The notes under the pieces are model-generated. The model saw nothing but the letters and a program-made list of their open reading frames with translations, searched no databases and was not told the origin of the DNA. The translations under genes were made by a program, and so were the position numbers. Of a stretch of 13,163 nucleotides of DNA, positions 1 through 7,059 are shown one piece after another. Every line of letters starts with the position of its first letter. Position 1 is the first letter of the stretch. This DNA comes from Methylophilaceae bacterium (GTDB lineage: Bacteria; Pseudomonadota; Gammaproteobacteria; Burkholderiales; Methylophilaceae): positions 1 through 13,163 of the forward strand of contig DOEL01000072.1 in the NCBI GenBank assembly GCA_003533095.1. The letters run 5' to 3'.

Positions 1-432
1 ACTATTGGAAAGTCTTCCAATAAAGAAGAATTTTATTTTGCAAAACCTAATACATTTATGAATGATAGTGGTAAAGCGCTTGCAGTAATTACAAAATTCT
101 ACAAAATAAATGCAAACGAAATTCTTGTGATTCATGACGATCTTGATATTGATGTTGGACAAGCCAAACTCAAATTTGGCGGCAGTCACGGCGGACATAA
201 TGGCCTTAAAAGCATATTCACGTCTATTGGCTCTCAAGATTTTTGGCGTTTAAAAATTGGCATTGGACATCCGGGTGAAAAACATTTAGTAGTAGATTAC
301 GTATTAAAAAATCCTTCATCTAAAGAGAGAGAGCTGATTGATGAATCTATAGAAACAAGTAGTCAGCTTTTTAATGAAATTGCATCAGGTCAATTTGAAA
401 AAGCTATGCTTAAACTTCATACCAATAAATAA
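1..432 (+). CDS. pth: Peptidyl-tRNA hydrolase, 5'-truncated by the window edge
   Basis: Cleaves the ester bond of peptidyl-tRNAs that drop off the ribosome, recycling tRNA in the cytoplasm. The reading frame is open from base 1 and reads [20 protein letters not shown] before continuing, so the ATG at 58 is internal and not the start. The visible 143 codons are the C-terminal three quarters of a family usually near 190 residues. Family signatures seen are [10 protein letters not shown] (with the substrate-binding Asn after Met), HDDLDIDVG (with the conserved catalytic Asp) and [13 protein letters not shown] (second conserved Asn). The N-terminal segment with the catalytic His lies upstream of the window. 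ychF follows after 14 bp; pth-ychF is a common proteobacterial pair, so co-transcription is likely. Confidence 0.97.
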   Translation, partial: TIGKSSNKEEFYFAKPNTFMNDSGKALAVITKFYKINANEILVIHDDLDIDVGQAKLKFGGSHGGHNGLKSIFTSIGSQDFWRLKIGIGHPGEKHLVVDYVLKNPSSKERELIDESIETSSQLFNEIASGQFEKAMLKLHTNK

Positions 433-446
433 AGAAAAAAATAATT

Positions 447-1532
447 ATGAAATGTGGAATTGTTGGATTACCTAACGTTGGAAAATCAACGCTATTCAAT
501 GCGATTACTAAGGCAAGTATTGCTGCAGAAAATTATCCTTTCTGTACCATTGAACCTAATATTGGGATTGTAGAAGTGCCAGATCCTAGAATTGAAAAAC
601 TTATAGCTATAGTTAGCCCAGAAAAAACACAGCCGGCAATTGTTGAATTTGTTGACATCGCAGGCCTTGTGGCTGGAGCATCTAAAGGCGAAGGTCTTGG
701 TAATAAATTTTTAGCAAATATTAGAGAGACTGACGCTATAGTTCATGTCGTTCGATGCTTTCAAGATGACAATATTGTTCACGTTTCTGGAAAAGTAGAC
801 CCTCTTTCTGATATTGAAGTTATCAATACAGAACTTATTTTAGCTGATATGGAAACAGTAGATAAAACACTCCAGCGAGAAAATAAAAAAGCAAAATCAG
901 GCGATAAAGAAGCCATTCAACTTGTTTCGATTCTGACAAAAATTTCTACCCATCTTGACCAAGGAAAATTAGTTAAAGATTTAAATCTAGACGATGATGA
1001 ACTAAAACTTATCAAACCTTTATGTTTAATCACAGTGAAACCTGTCATGTTTGTAGCTAATGTCAATGAAACAGGATTTAATAATAATCCTATACTTGAC
1101 TCACTTAAGGCTTTAGGTCAAAAAGAAAATCTCCCTGTTATTTCTATCTGCGCAAAAATTGAAGCTGAGATTGCTGATTTAGAAGATGGGGATAAGGCTA
1201 TATTCTTAAGTGAATTGGGCTTGGAGGAACCGGGTCTCAATAGAGTAATTAGGTCTGCTTATACTCTTCTGGGGTTACAAACATACTTCACAGCAGGTGT
1301 GAAAGAAGTAAGGGCGTGGACTATAAAAAAAGGTGCGACTGCGCCTGAAGCTGCAGGTGTGATTCATACAGACTTTGAAAAAGGCTTTATACGAGCTGAG
1401 GTTATTTCTTACGATGATTTCATTGCTTATAATGGCGAACAAAAATCTAAAGAAGCGGGCAAAATGCGCTTAGAGGGCAAAGAATACATTGTTAAAGATG
1501 GTGATGTTATGCACTTTAGATTTAATGTCTAA
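447..1532 (+). CDS. ychF: Ribosome-associated Obg-family ATPase YchF (OLA1-like)
   Basis: P-loop NTPase of the Obg/HAS group that binds the ribosome and prefers ATP to GTP; in other bacteria it is linked to stress responses and translation. Seen here: Walker A/G1 GLPNVGKST at residues 7-15, G3 DIAG at 70-73 followed by the glycine-rich [12 protein letters not shown] stretch, and NVNE at 205-208 in place of the G4 motif NKxD, which is the family mark explaining ATP preference. A coiled-coil insert lies around 130-170, and a C-terminal TGS domain spans about 280-361. At 361 residues it is full length (E. coli 363). The start has no clear Shine-Dalgarno sequence, only an A-rich leader, but the protein begins exactly where the family does ([10 protein letters not shown]). 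It lies 14 bp after pth. Confidence 0.98.
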   Translation: MKCGIVGLPNVGKSTLFNAITKASIAAENYPFCTIEPNIGIVEVPDPRIEKLIAIVSPEKTQPAIVEFVDIAGLVAGASKGEGLGNKFLANIRETDAIVHVVRCFQDDNIVHVSGKVDPLSDIEVINTELILADMETVDKTLQRENKKAKSGDKEAIQLVSILTKISTHLDQGKLVKDLNLDDDELKLIKPLCLITVKPVMFVANVNETGFNNNPILDSLKALGQKENLPVISICAKIEAEIADLEDGDKAIFLSELGLEEPGLNRVIRSAYTLLGLQTYFTAGVKEVRAWTIKKGATAPEAAGVIHTDFEKGFIRAEVISYDDFIAYNGEQKSKEAGKMRLEGKEYIVKDGDVMHFRFNV

Positions 1533-1541
1533 TATCAGCCT

Positions 1542-1570
1542 TTGACTTTGGTAGTTTAAAAAAATATAAT
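1542..1570 (+). promoter_or_regulatory. Near-consensus sigma70 promoter for the tRNA-Met gene
   Basis: TTGACT at 1542-1547 (5 of 6 to TTGACA) is followed by an exact 17-bp spacer and a perfect TATAAT at 1565-1570. Initiation about 7 bases downstream would fall near 1577, giving a leader of about 20 nt before the mature tRNA. It is the best-formed promoter I found in the window and fits a strongly expressed stable RNA. Confidence 0.8.
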
Positions 1571-1597
1571 TCAACGCTTTATTTTGTTTCATAATAA

Positions 1598-1674
1598 GGT
1601 GATGTAGCTCAGCTGGTTAGAGCGCAGGATTCATAATCCTGAGGTCGAGAGTTCAAGTCTCTCCATCACCACCA
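1598..1674 (+). tRNA. tRNA-Met (anticodon CAT, elongator type)
   Basis: A 77-nt cloverleaf with encoded CCA. The acceptor stem GGTGATG (1598-1604) pairs with CATCACC (1664-1670); the discriminator is A1671 and CCA is 1672-1674. The D arm uses GCTC/GAGC (1607-1610, 1620-1623). The anticodon stem CAGGA/TCCTG (1625-1629, 1637-1641) encloses loop TTCATAA with CAT at 1632-1634. The T arm is GAGAG-TTCAAGT-CTCTC (1647-1663). The fully paired first base pair and the absence of three GC pairs closing the anticodon loop argue against initiator tRNA. CAT could also be tRNA-Ile2 (lysidine-modified), but the 4-69 and 5-68 acceptor pairs are G-C and A-T, not the C-G pairs that mark Ile2 in E. coli, so elongator Met is preferred. 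Confidence 0.93.
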
Positions 1675-1678
1675 TCTT

Positions 1679-2809
1679 TTAAAGATTAAAATCAGTTTTG
1701 TATGGTGCTCTTTCATTAAGTTCGTTTGTATATTTATCAATTCCATTCTTTTCTCTACTTAAAAAATCTTTGATTGCATGTTCAAATCTTTCATCAAAAA
1801 TCCGATGAAATGAAAATGTATTGAATGGCTCAAAGCCTCTTGCAAGTTTATGTTCTCCTTGCGCCCCACCTTCAAATGTAGCGATTTCATTTTCAATACA
1901 AAATTCATGACCTTGATAGTAAGAAAGCTCGAAATGTAATCCGGGATAAAAAGATTTTGAACCCCAATACCTTCCATACAAATTCTTATCATCATGAATA
2001 AAGAATGATCCCGCAACAGGGATATTGGCTTCATATGCCAATATCAACAATATATTCTCGGGCATGCTTTCTCTAATAAGGCTAAAAAAAATTCGTGTGA
2101 GATATGGGTGTGAGTGGTGTTCCTGATAGGTGTTGCAGTAAAAAGTATAAAAAAAATCTAAATCTGATTCAACAATTTCCGGGCCTCTTATTTTTTTAAT
2201 TTTAAGCCCTAAATCCTGAATTTTTTTTCGTTCTTGTTTAATTTTTTTTCGTTTATCGTGAGAAAGCTGAGATAGAAATTCTTCAAAATTTTTATAATTT
2301 TTGTTATGCCATTTAAATTGCACGCCTTCTCTTAACATCCATTTTGAATCTAGATAGAGGCTTTGCGCGCTTTCTTCACAAAATAAAATGTGGGTTGATG
2401 ACATTTTATTTTTATAAGCTAACGCTTCTATCTGTGAAACTATATTTTTTTTTATGGATGCGTCTATACCAAAAATTCTAGGTCCAGAAGCTGGAGTAAA
2501 TGGTATGCATGAAACGATCTTTGGATAATAGCTTTCCCCATATTTTTGGTAAGCTTCTGCCCAGGACCAGTCAAATACGTATTCACCGTAGGAATGCTCT
2601 TTTAAAAATAAAGGTGAAGCGCCAATGAGCTTTTCTTCATGAGTAACAATTACGGGAAAAGGGTGCCATCCTGTGCCTTCCCCAATCGAATTGGATTCTT
2701 CAAGCGATTGAAAAAATTGAATCTTTAAAAATGGATTTGATTTTGTAAGATCATTCCATTCTTTTTGGTTAATTTTTTTAAAGCTAGATTGAAATTCGAT
2801 GCTCGCCAT
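1679..2809 (-). CDS. COG3146/DUF482 family FemAB/GNAT-like acyltransferase
   Basis: 376 residues, the usual length for this family, which is annotated as FemAB-like (PF04339) or GNAT N-acetyltransferase; the substrate is not established. Recognisable family blocks are a CIPFTPASGPRIF stretch near 101-113, a basic helix RKKIKQERKKI at 187-197, YWGSKSFYPGLHFELSYYQG at 281-300 followed by HEFCIE, and FEGGAQGEHKLARGFEP at 312-328. There is no signal peptide or membrane segment, so it is probably cytoplasmic. The ATG start has no clear Shine-Dalgarno sequence; a small hairpin (2810-2836) lies directly before it. It follows the EF-hand gene on the same strand after 36 bp, so they may share a transcript. 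Its 3' end is only 4 bp from the convergent tRNA. Two A8 tracts occur in the coding strand of the basic helix. Confidence 0.9.
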   Translation of the reverse strand: MASIEFQSSFKKINQKEWNDLTKSNPFLKIQFFQSLEESNSIGEGTGWHPFPVIVTHEEKLIGASPLFLKEHSYGEYVFDWSWAEAYQKYGESYYPKIVSCIPFTPASGPRIFGIDASIKKNIVSQIEALAYKNKMSSTHILFCEESAQSLYLDSKWMLREGVQFKWHNKNYKNFEEFLSQLSHDKRKKIKQERKKIQDLGLKIKKIRGPEIVESDLDFFYTFYCNTYQEHHSHPYLTRIFFSLIRESMPENILLILAYEANIPVAGSFFIHDDKNLYGRYWGSKSFYPGLHFELSYYQGHEFCIENEIATFEGGAQGEHKLARGFEPFNTFSFHRIFDERFEHAIKDFLSREKNGIDKYTNELNERAPYKTDFNL

Positions 2810-2836
2810 AGTGATCTATTTTAACGAAGATTCACT
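2810..2836 (-). other. Imperfect hairpin directly upstream of the acyltransferase start
   Basis: AGTGATCT (2810-2817) and AGATTCACT (2828-2836) form an 8-bp inverted repeat with one bulged T and a 10-nt loop, in the 36-bp gap between the EF-hand gene and the acyltransferase gene. There is no U-tract after it in the minus-strand direction, so it is not a standard intrinsic terminator. It could modulate initiation of the downstream gene or mRNA stability, but chance is possible in AT-rich DNA. Confidence 0.4.
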
Positions 2837-2845
2837 AAGGGAAAT

Positions 2846-3352
2846 TTAAATAGGCGTTCTGGTATTTGATGAAGCTTGATTGTTTTTACGTTTACTAATA
2901 TCTAAGTGATTTTTTTCAAATTCTTTTGCTAAAAAGGCCAATTCATCTAAAGATATCACTTCATTTTCGTCTAAATCGAGGCGATTAAATTGACGAGCCA
3001 CTTGAGGTAAACATTTTGTCGTTTCCGAAAGATCAAGGGTATTATCGTTGTCTTCATCACAAGCAATAAAACGTGACTCTAAGCCTTTTAACATTTCCCT
3101 TTGCTTTTCTTCAATAAGGCTACTTTCTTTACCTGAGGATTTTGCATATGCAGCAAGGGCGCGTCTAATTCTTGCTCGCTCCTCTGGTGTCAGGGTATTG
3201 CTTTCTTTTAATTTATTAAGCTCTGTAGCAACTGATGGATTAGTATCTGATTCTGTTTTTGATACTTGATTATTTGCGCCTGCCAGTACTTGAAAGTAGA
3301 GGCCAAAAAACGCAGTAAAACAAAATAAAAAAGCTTTTAAAAATTTATACAA
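2846..3352 (-). CDS. Small exported EF-hand (calcium-binding) protein, TTG start
   Basis: 168 residues, specific role unknown. The N-terminus MYKFLKAFLF followed by a hydrophobic run to QVLA-GA looks like a Sec signal peptide cleaved near residue 24-26, so the product is probably periplasmic or secreted. A charged helical region (about 41-95) follows, then a pair of EF-hand loops: D99-x-D101-x-D103...D107..E110 and D126-x-D128-x-N130...E137. Both keep the liganding positions 1, 3, 5 and 12, so calcium binding is plausible. The tail after 150 is polar and disordered-looking. The start is TTG: an in-frame stop lies 18 bases further upstream, and no ATG occurs before or within the signal peptide. 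No Shine-Dalgarno sequence is seen. It is divergent from ompR across a 166-bp regulatory region, and upstream of the acyltransferase on the same strand. Confidence 0.85.
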   Translation of the reverse strand: MYKFLKAFLFCFTAFFGLYFQVLAGANNQVSKTESDTNPSVATELNKLKESNTLTPEERARIRRALAAYAKSSGKESSLIEEKQREMLKGLESRFIACDEDNDNTLDLSETTKCLPQVARQFNRLDLDENEVISLDELAFLAKEFEKNHLDISKRKNNQASSNTRTPI

Positions 3353-3426
3353 TTGGTTGATTTTTATCTAGAAAGGTCTGTTATATTCACGCTTAAATGT
3401 AAATAATTTATTACAAAAAAATGCAC

Positions 3427-3445
3427 ATTTGTTTCTATTTGTAAC
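3427..3445. promoter_or_regulatory. 10-bp-phased tandem direct repeat, possible OmpR box
   Basis: ATTTGTTTC (3427-3435) and ATTTGTAAC (3437-3445) are direct repeats offset by exactly one helical turn and matching at 7 of 9 positions. E. coli OmpR binds as a dimer to tandem 10-bp half-sites with a core near GTAACA/GAAACA; the second copy continues to GTAACA. The repeat lies in the divergent region between the EF-hand gene and ompR, where autoregulation or control of the EF-hand gene would be reasonable. The repeat is seen directly; the OmpR assignment is inferred. Confidence 0.45.
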
Positions 3446-3462
3446 AATGGATCATTACGAGT

Positions 3463-3491
3463 TTGATGTAAACTGATACATTAAGTTCAAT
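3463..3491 (+). promoter_or_regulatory. Weak candidate promoter for ompR-envZ
   Basis: TTGATG (3463-3468), a 17-bp spacer and TTCAAT (3486-3491) match the sigma70 consensus at 4 of 6 positions each, placing initiation near 3498 and a leader of about 20 nt. An alternative -10, TAAACT at 3507-3512, would start transcription almost at the ATG and give a leaderless mRNA. Either is possible. Confidence 0.3.
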
Positions 3492-3518
3492 TCGCATCAA
3501 CTGATTTAAACTAAACCC

Positions 3519-4238
3519 ATGGCAATCAATCCACCAACTATTTTAATTGTTGATGATGACCCAAAAATAAGGGATCTCACCAGTCAGTACCTCATTGATC
3601 AGGGATTGAATGTCCATACAGCCAATGGTGGTAAGGAAATGGACGCATTTATTACTAACCACGTTGTTAACCTTATTATCCTAGACCTCATGATGCCTGA
3701 AGAAAATGGGCTTGCTATATGCCAAAGGTTAAGAGGCTCGGGAAATTCTACTCCCATTATTATTCTTACGGCAAAAGGGGATGAAATTGATCGCATAGTC
3801 GGCTTAGAAATGGGAGCGGATGATTACGTATCAAAACCATTTAATCCCCGAGAGCTTTTAGCACGTATTAATGCAGTATTAAGACGAAATGAATTAAAAC
3901 AAACGCAAAGCTCAACCTCTGAAAACTTAGCGTTTGGTCCGTTTTTATTTAGCTCTGACACAAGAAGCCTCACAAAAAATGGAACCCCTATCAGCATTAC
4001 ATCGGGTGAATTTGAATTATTAAAAGTATTTATTGATCATCCTCGCCAACCATTGTCCCGAGATCAAATTATGCAATTAGCAAAGGGCCGTGAACTTGAT
4101 GTTTTTGATAGAAGTATCGATGTTCAAATTTCAAGATTAAGAAAAATCCTAGAAGAAGATCCTACAAGTCCTAAATTTTTACAGACAATGTGGGGCTTTG
4201 GATATATCTTTGTTCCAGATGGTGATGCCACACATTGA
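3519..4238 (+). CDS. ompR: OmpR-type response regulator
   Basis: DNA-binding response regulator, cytoplasmic, partner of the EnvZ-like kinase encoded next. It has exactly the E. coli OmpR length (239). The receiver domain spans about 6-122, with acidic pocket D12-D14, phosphoacceptor D56 in ILDLMMP, T84 in ILTAKG and K106 in SKPFNP. A winged-helix output domain covers about 137-234 and keeps LTSGEFxLLK-like, HPRQPLSRDQ, RSIDVQISRLRK and MWGFGYIFVPDG signatures that distinguish OmpR from other members of its family. The ATG at 3519 has no Shine-Dalgarno sequence, but the N-terminus aligns with E. coli OmpR. Its stop overlaps the envZ start by 4 bp (TTGA), implying translational coupling. Which genes it controls here is not visible, although a possible binding site lies about 75 bp upstream. 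Confidence 0.96.
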   Translation: MAINPPTILIVDDDPKIRDLTSQYLIDQGLNVHTANGGKEMDAFITNHVVNLIILDLMMPEENGLAICQRLRGSGNSTPIIILTAKGDEIDRIVGLEMGADDYVSKPFNPRELLARINAVLRRNELKQTQSSTSENLAFGPFLFSSDTRSLTKNGTPISITSGEFELLKVFIDHPRQPLSRDQIMQLAKGRELDVFDRSIDVQISRLRKILEEDPTSPKFLQTMWGFGYIFVPDGDATH

Positions 4239-5551
4239 AGTTCATTCCTAATACACTTCTTGCTAGATTTCTTATCCTTATCGCAACAGTCCTTATCATT
4301 GCGCAGATCGTCTCAATTCGCATATTTGATTATTTTGAAAGAGGCCCTCGGGCTGAAGCAGTAGCTCAAGAAATTGAAACTGTGGTTAATTTCACAAGAG
4401 TATCTCTCATATCCTCAAGAGAAGATAAGAGGCTTGAGCTTTTGTCGGAATTATCTACCAAAGGCGATATCAGAATTTATCCAGCATATTACTTCGAGGA
4501 TATTGAGCCTTTAGCTCCAGATCCTTTCTTACAAGTTGTTGTCAGTAAATTAAAAGAAAGACTTGGTGAAAATACCATTGTAATTACTAATCACTACGGT
4601 ATACCGGGACTTTGGGTAAGCTTTTCTATCGATCAAGATGAGTTTTGGGTGGTGATTCCTACGCCAGGCGATAGACCATTCCCCTGGCACTGGATTGGCT
4701 GGGGCATTATTGTTGCCGGCCTCTCAATCATTGGTGCCTATGCTACCGCAACAAGAATTAATCGACCTTTAAACCTTTTAATTCAAGCTACGGAACAATT
4801 AAAAAAAGGTGAATTTCCACAAAAACTTCCTCTAGATAGCGTGACTGAGTTTCAAGCTATGAGTCAGACATTTAATGAAATGGCACAAGGTCTTAATAAA
4901 ATAGAACAAGAAAGAAAACTTCTACTTGCGGGTGTTTCGCATGATGTGAGAACGCCACTGACAAGACTTAGAATTGCCATCGAAATGTTACCTGAGAAAA
5001 TAGCTGCCAAACTTAAAAAGAGCATGGAAGAAGATGTGACAGAAATAGATAGCATTCTTAACCAATTTCTAGATTACGTTCGCGGCTTTGATCAAGAAAG
5101 CAAAATATCAACTAATTTAAACGACTTTTTTAGTCATTTAAAAGAACAACACAAAATACTTAACCACAATATTGTTTTAGTGAGCAATATTAAAATACCT
5201 ATTTTTTATGACATCAGGCCAGTGTCATTTAGAAGGTTATTTGATAATTTAATTAATAATGCATTTTCTTATTCAAATGGAGAAGTGTTAATTACACTTA
5301 AAAAAAATAAAGATAACATCACCATTAGTATTCTAGATGACGGCCCTGGTATACCGCCTGAAGAAATTAAACGCCTCCTTAAGCCTTTTGAACGAATGGA
5401 TGAGGCAAGAGGAAACAGTGAAGGTTGTGGACTAGGTCTTGCTATTGCAGAGCGCATTACTCAATCACATGATGGCAAACTAACAATTGCTAATCGAGCT
5501 AAAAAAGGTCTTGAAGTTAAGATTGTCTTGCCTTTAATAAGCGAAAGTTAG
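4235..5551 (+). CDS. envZ: EnvZ-type sensor histidine kinase, TTG start
   Basis: Inner-membrane sensor kinase/phosphatase for the adjacent OmpR. 438 residues (E. coli 450). TM1 lies at about 8-28, a periplasmic loop at about 29-150, TM2 at about 152-173 (WIGWGIIVAGLSIIGAYA) and a HAMP linker at about 174-226. The HisKA motif VSHDVRTPLTRL places phospho-His at 236. The HATPase_c domain has the N box FDNLINN (336-342), DDGPGIP (368-374) and GCGLGLAIAERI (397-408). The start is TTG at 4235, overlapping the ompR stop; upstream in frame a TGA at 4223 follows within four codons and no other start codon intervenes, so TTG is well supported. The 3' end overlaps the convergent cysG stop by 4 bp, leaving no room for a terminator between them. 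EnvZ is preferred to other HAMP kinases because of its OmpR partner and gene order. Confidence 0.94.
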   Translation: MKFIPNTLLARFLILIATVLIIAQIVSIRIFDYFERGPRAEAVAQEIETVVNFTRVSLISSREDKRLELLSELSTKGDIRIYPAYYFEDIEPLAPDPFLQVVVSKLKERLGENTIVITNHYGIPGLWVSFSIDQDEFWVVIPTPGDRPFPWHWIGWGIIVAGLSIIGAYATATRINRPLNLLIQATEQLKKGEFPQKLPLDSVTEFQAMSQTFNEMAQGLNKIEQERKLLLAGVSHDVRTPLTRLRIAIEMLPEKIAAKLKKSMEEDVTEIDSILNQFLDYVRGFDQESKISTNLNDFFSHLKEQHKILNHNIVLVSNIKIPIFYDIRPVSFRRLFDNLINNAFSYSNGEVLITLKKNKDNITISILDDGPGIPPEEIKRLLKPFERMDEARGNSEGCGLGLAIAERITQSHDGKLTIANRAKKGLEVKIVLPLISES

Positions 5552-6927
5552 TTAAACCAATTTAGTTTTTTTCGAAGTTTAACCACGTTACCAATAATAA
5601 TAAGTGATGGAGATTTTAATTTTTCTTGTTTCACTTTTTGAGTAATATTTGAAAGGCTACCAGTTACAACTTTTTGGTCTGAAGTTGTACCCTGTTCAAC
5701 AACTGCAATCGGTAAATTTTTTGATGCACCATGTTTAATAAACTGTTCACATATTTGCGAGAGCGCTAAAAGTCCCATGTAAATTACTACTGTTTGGTTG
5801 GGTTTAGCTAATGAATTCCATTCGAGAATCAGTTTTTCATTTTTCATGTGCCCTGTAACAAATGTACAACTTTGTGCATAATCTCTGTGAGTCAAAGGAA
5901 TGCCTGCATAACTTGATACGCCATTAGCAGCAGTGATTCCGGGCACTACTTGAAATGGAATTTTATGTTCCATAAGCATTTCAATTTCCTCGCCACCTCT
6001 ACCAAAGATAAAAGGGTCACCGCCTTTTAACCGCAAAACCCGCATACCTTTTTTTGCTAATTTTACAAGCAATTGATTAATTTTTTCTTGTGGCACAGTA
6101 TGTCGATCTCTTTCTTTACCAACATAAATAAGCTCTGCATCACGCCTCACTAAATTTAAAACATCTTTGCTGATCAATTTGTCATAAACACATACATCCG
6201 ACCTCTGCATTAAATGAAGAGCTCTAAAGGTAAGTAAATCTGGGTCTCCGGGCCCACCTCCAACCAAGAAAACTTCTCCTTGTCTCTTTTTGATCTCATT
6301 TTTTTTCACCAAAGCTATTAATTGCTGCACACTTAATTTCTTTGTTTGATTAAGAAATTGTCTTACGATAGGGTGATCAATAAAATTTTCCCAGAAAATT
6401 CTTCTTGATTGCGTTGATTCGTATCTATTTTTAACGCTATCTCTCATAGAGCCCATCACAGAAGCCAGCTTACTAAAGTTATGGGGAATTAAAGCTTCAA
6501 CTTTCTCACGAACAAATTTGGCTAAAACAGGCGCATTACCTTCACTAGAAATTGCGATTAATAATGGTGAACGATCTATAATTGATCCCATTGTGAAAGT
6601 ACAAAGTGAAGGTTCATCAACTACATTAACTGGGATATTTAATGCTTGTGCGGTCTTAGATACCAATACATTAACTTTTTTATTATTGGTTGCTGCAATA
6701 ACAAGCACAGCATGGGTTAAATCATTTTTCTCAAAAGATTTTATCTTAACGTGAATTTTTTTTAGCTTTTGATAATGCTTTAATTCTTTACATAAGCTAG
6801 AAGCAATCACAGTAATTTTTGCATCAGCTTTAAGAAGCATTTCAATCTTTCTTAAAGCAACGTCACCTCCCCCTATAACCAATACAGGTTTATGTAATAA
6901 ATTAATAAAAATTGGGAAACTTTTCAT
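5548..6927 (-). CDS. cysG: Siroheme synthase CysG (trifunctional)
   Basis: Converts uroporphyrinogen III to siroheme, the cofactor of assimilatory sulfite and nitrite reductases: SAM-dependent methylation to precorrin-2, NAD-dependent oxidation to sirohydrochlorin, then iron insertion. 459 residues, full length (E. coli 457). The N-terminal dehydrogenase/ferrochelatase module (1 to about 150) has the nucleotide-binding VLVIGGGDVALRK (15-27), D104 in NVVDEPS and the SS pair at 127-128, all at the CysG positions. A dimerisation/linker segment follows. The C-terminal uroporphyrin-III C-methyltransferase (about 216-459) has VGGGPGDPDLLTFRA (222-236), the catalytic-type Asp in VYDKLIS (D249), VGKERDRHTVPQ (K271) and RLKGGDPFIFGRGGEE (299-314). 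No other sulfur genes are adjacent. Convergent with envZ (4-bp overlap) and divergent from miaB across 132 bp. No clear Shine-Dalgarno sequence. Confidence 0.97.
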   Translation of the reverse strand: MKSFPIFINLLHKPVLVIGGGDVALRKIEMLLKADAKITVIASSLCKELKHYQKLKKIHVKIKSFEKNDLTHAVLVIAATNNKKVNVLVSKTAQALNIPVNVVDEPSLCTFTMGSIIDRSPLLIAISSEGNAPVLAKFVREKVEALIPHNFSKLASVMGSMRDSVKNRYESTQSRRIFWENFIDHPIVRQFLNQTKKLSVQQLIALVKKNEIKKRQGEVFLVGGGPGDPDLLTFRALHLMQRSDVCVYDKLISKDVLNLVRRDAELIYVGKERDRHTVPQEKINQLLVKLAKKGMRVLRLKGGDPFIFGRGGEEIEMLMEHKIPFQVVPGITAANGVSSYAGIPLTHRDYAQSCTFVTGHMKNEKLILEWNSLAKPNQTVVIYMGLLALSQICEQFIKHGASKNLPIAVVEQGTTSDQKVVTGSLSNITQKVKQEKLKSPSLIIIGNVVKLRKKLNWFN

Positions 6928-6987
6928 AACATCATTTTACATGTTCATTGGAAGGTAGATCTTATCTAAAAAGCAATAATTTACCTG

Positions 6988-7016
6988 TATTATTAATTAC
7001 TTAAAGCCACTATACT
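6988..7016 (+). promoter_or_regulatory. Possible promoter for the miaB operon
   Basis: TATACT at 7011-7016 is a good -10 hexamer (5 of 6). The hexamer 17 bp upstream, TATTAT at 6988-6993, is a poor -35. It sits in the 132-bp divergent space between cysG and miaB, about 43 bp before the miaB ATG. I found no convincing operator or riboswitch fold in this space. Confidence 0.35.
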
Positions 7017-7059
7017 TAACACTACCTAATTTTAGTGCGCCACTTATTTCATTAGCTTT

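Noticed and set aside
58..60. ATG at 58 as the pth start
   Set aside because: The frame is open to base 1 and the upstream codons encode family-conserved sequence leading into KPNTFMN; the Met is the conserved internal one.
1598..1674. Reading the CAT tRNA as initiator tRNA-fMet or tRNA-Ile2
   Set aside because: It has a normal paired position 1-72 and no three G-C pairs next to the anticodon loop (not initiator), and lacks the C-G acceptor pairs of the E. coli lysidine-modified tRNA.
1675..1690. ATCTTTTAAAGAT-like palindrome after the tRNA as a terminator
   Set aside because: The arms meet with essentially no loop, contain almost no GC and are not followed by a U-tract.
3048..3269. 73-codon plus-strand open frame inside the EF-hand gene
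   Set aside because: It is antisense to a gene with a clear signal peptide and EF-hand loops, has no ribosome site and shows no recognisable motif.
3471..3505. Repeated AACTGAT (3471-3477 and 3499-3505) as operator sites
   Set aside because: A 7-bp match 28 bp apart in AT-rich DNA, not helically phased and only on one side of any promoter; chance is adequate.
6518..6754. 78-codon plus-strand open frame inside cysG
   Set aside because: Opposite-strand shadow of the conserved CysG N-terminal domain, with no independent support.
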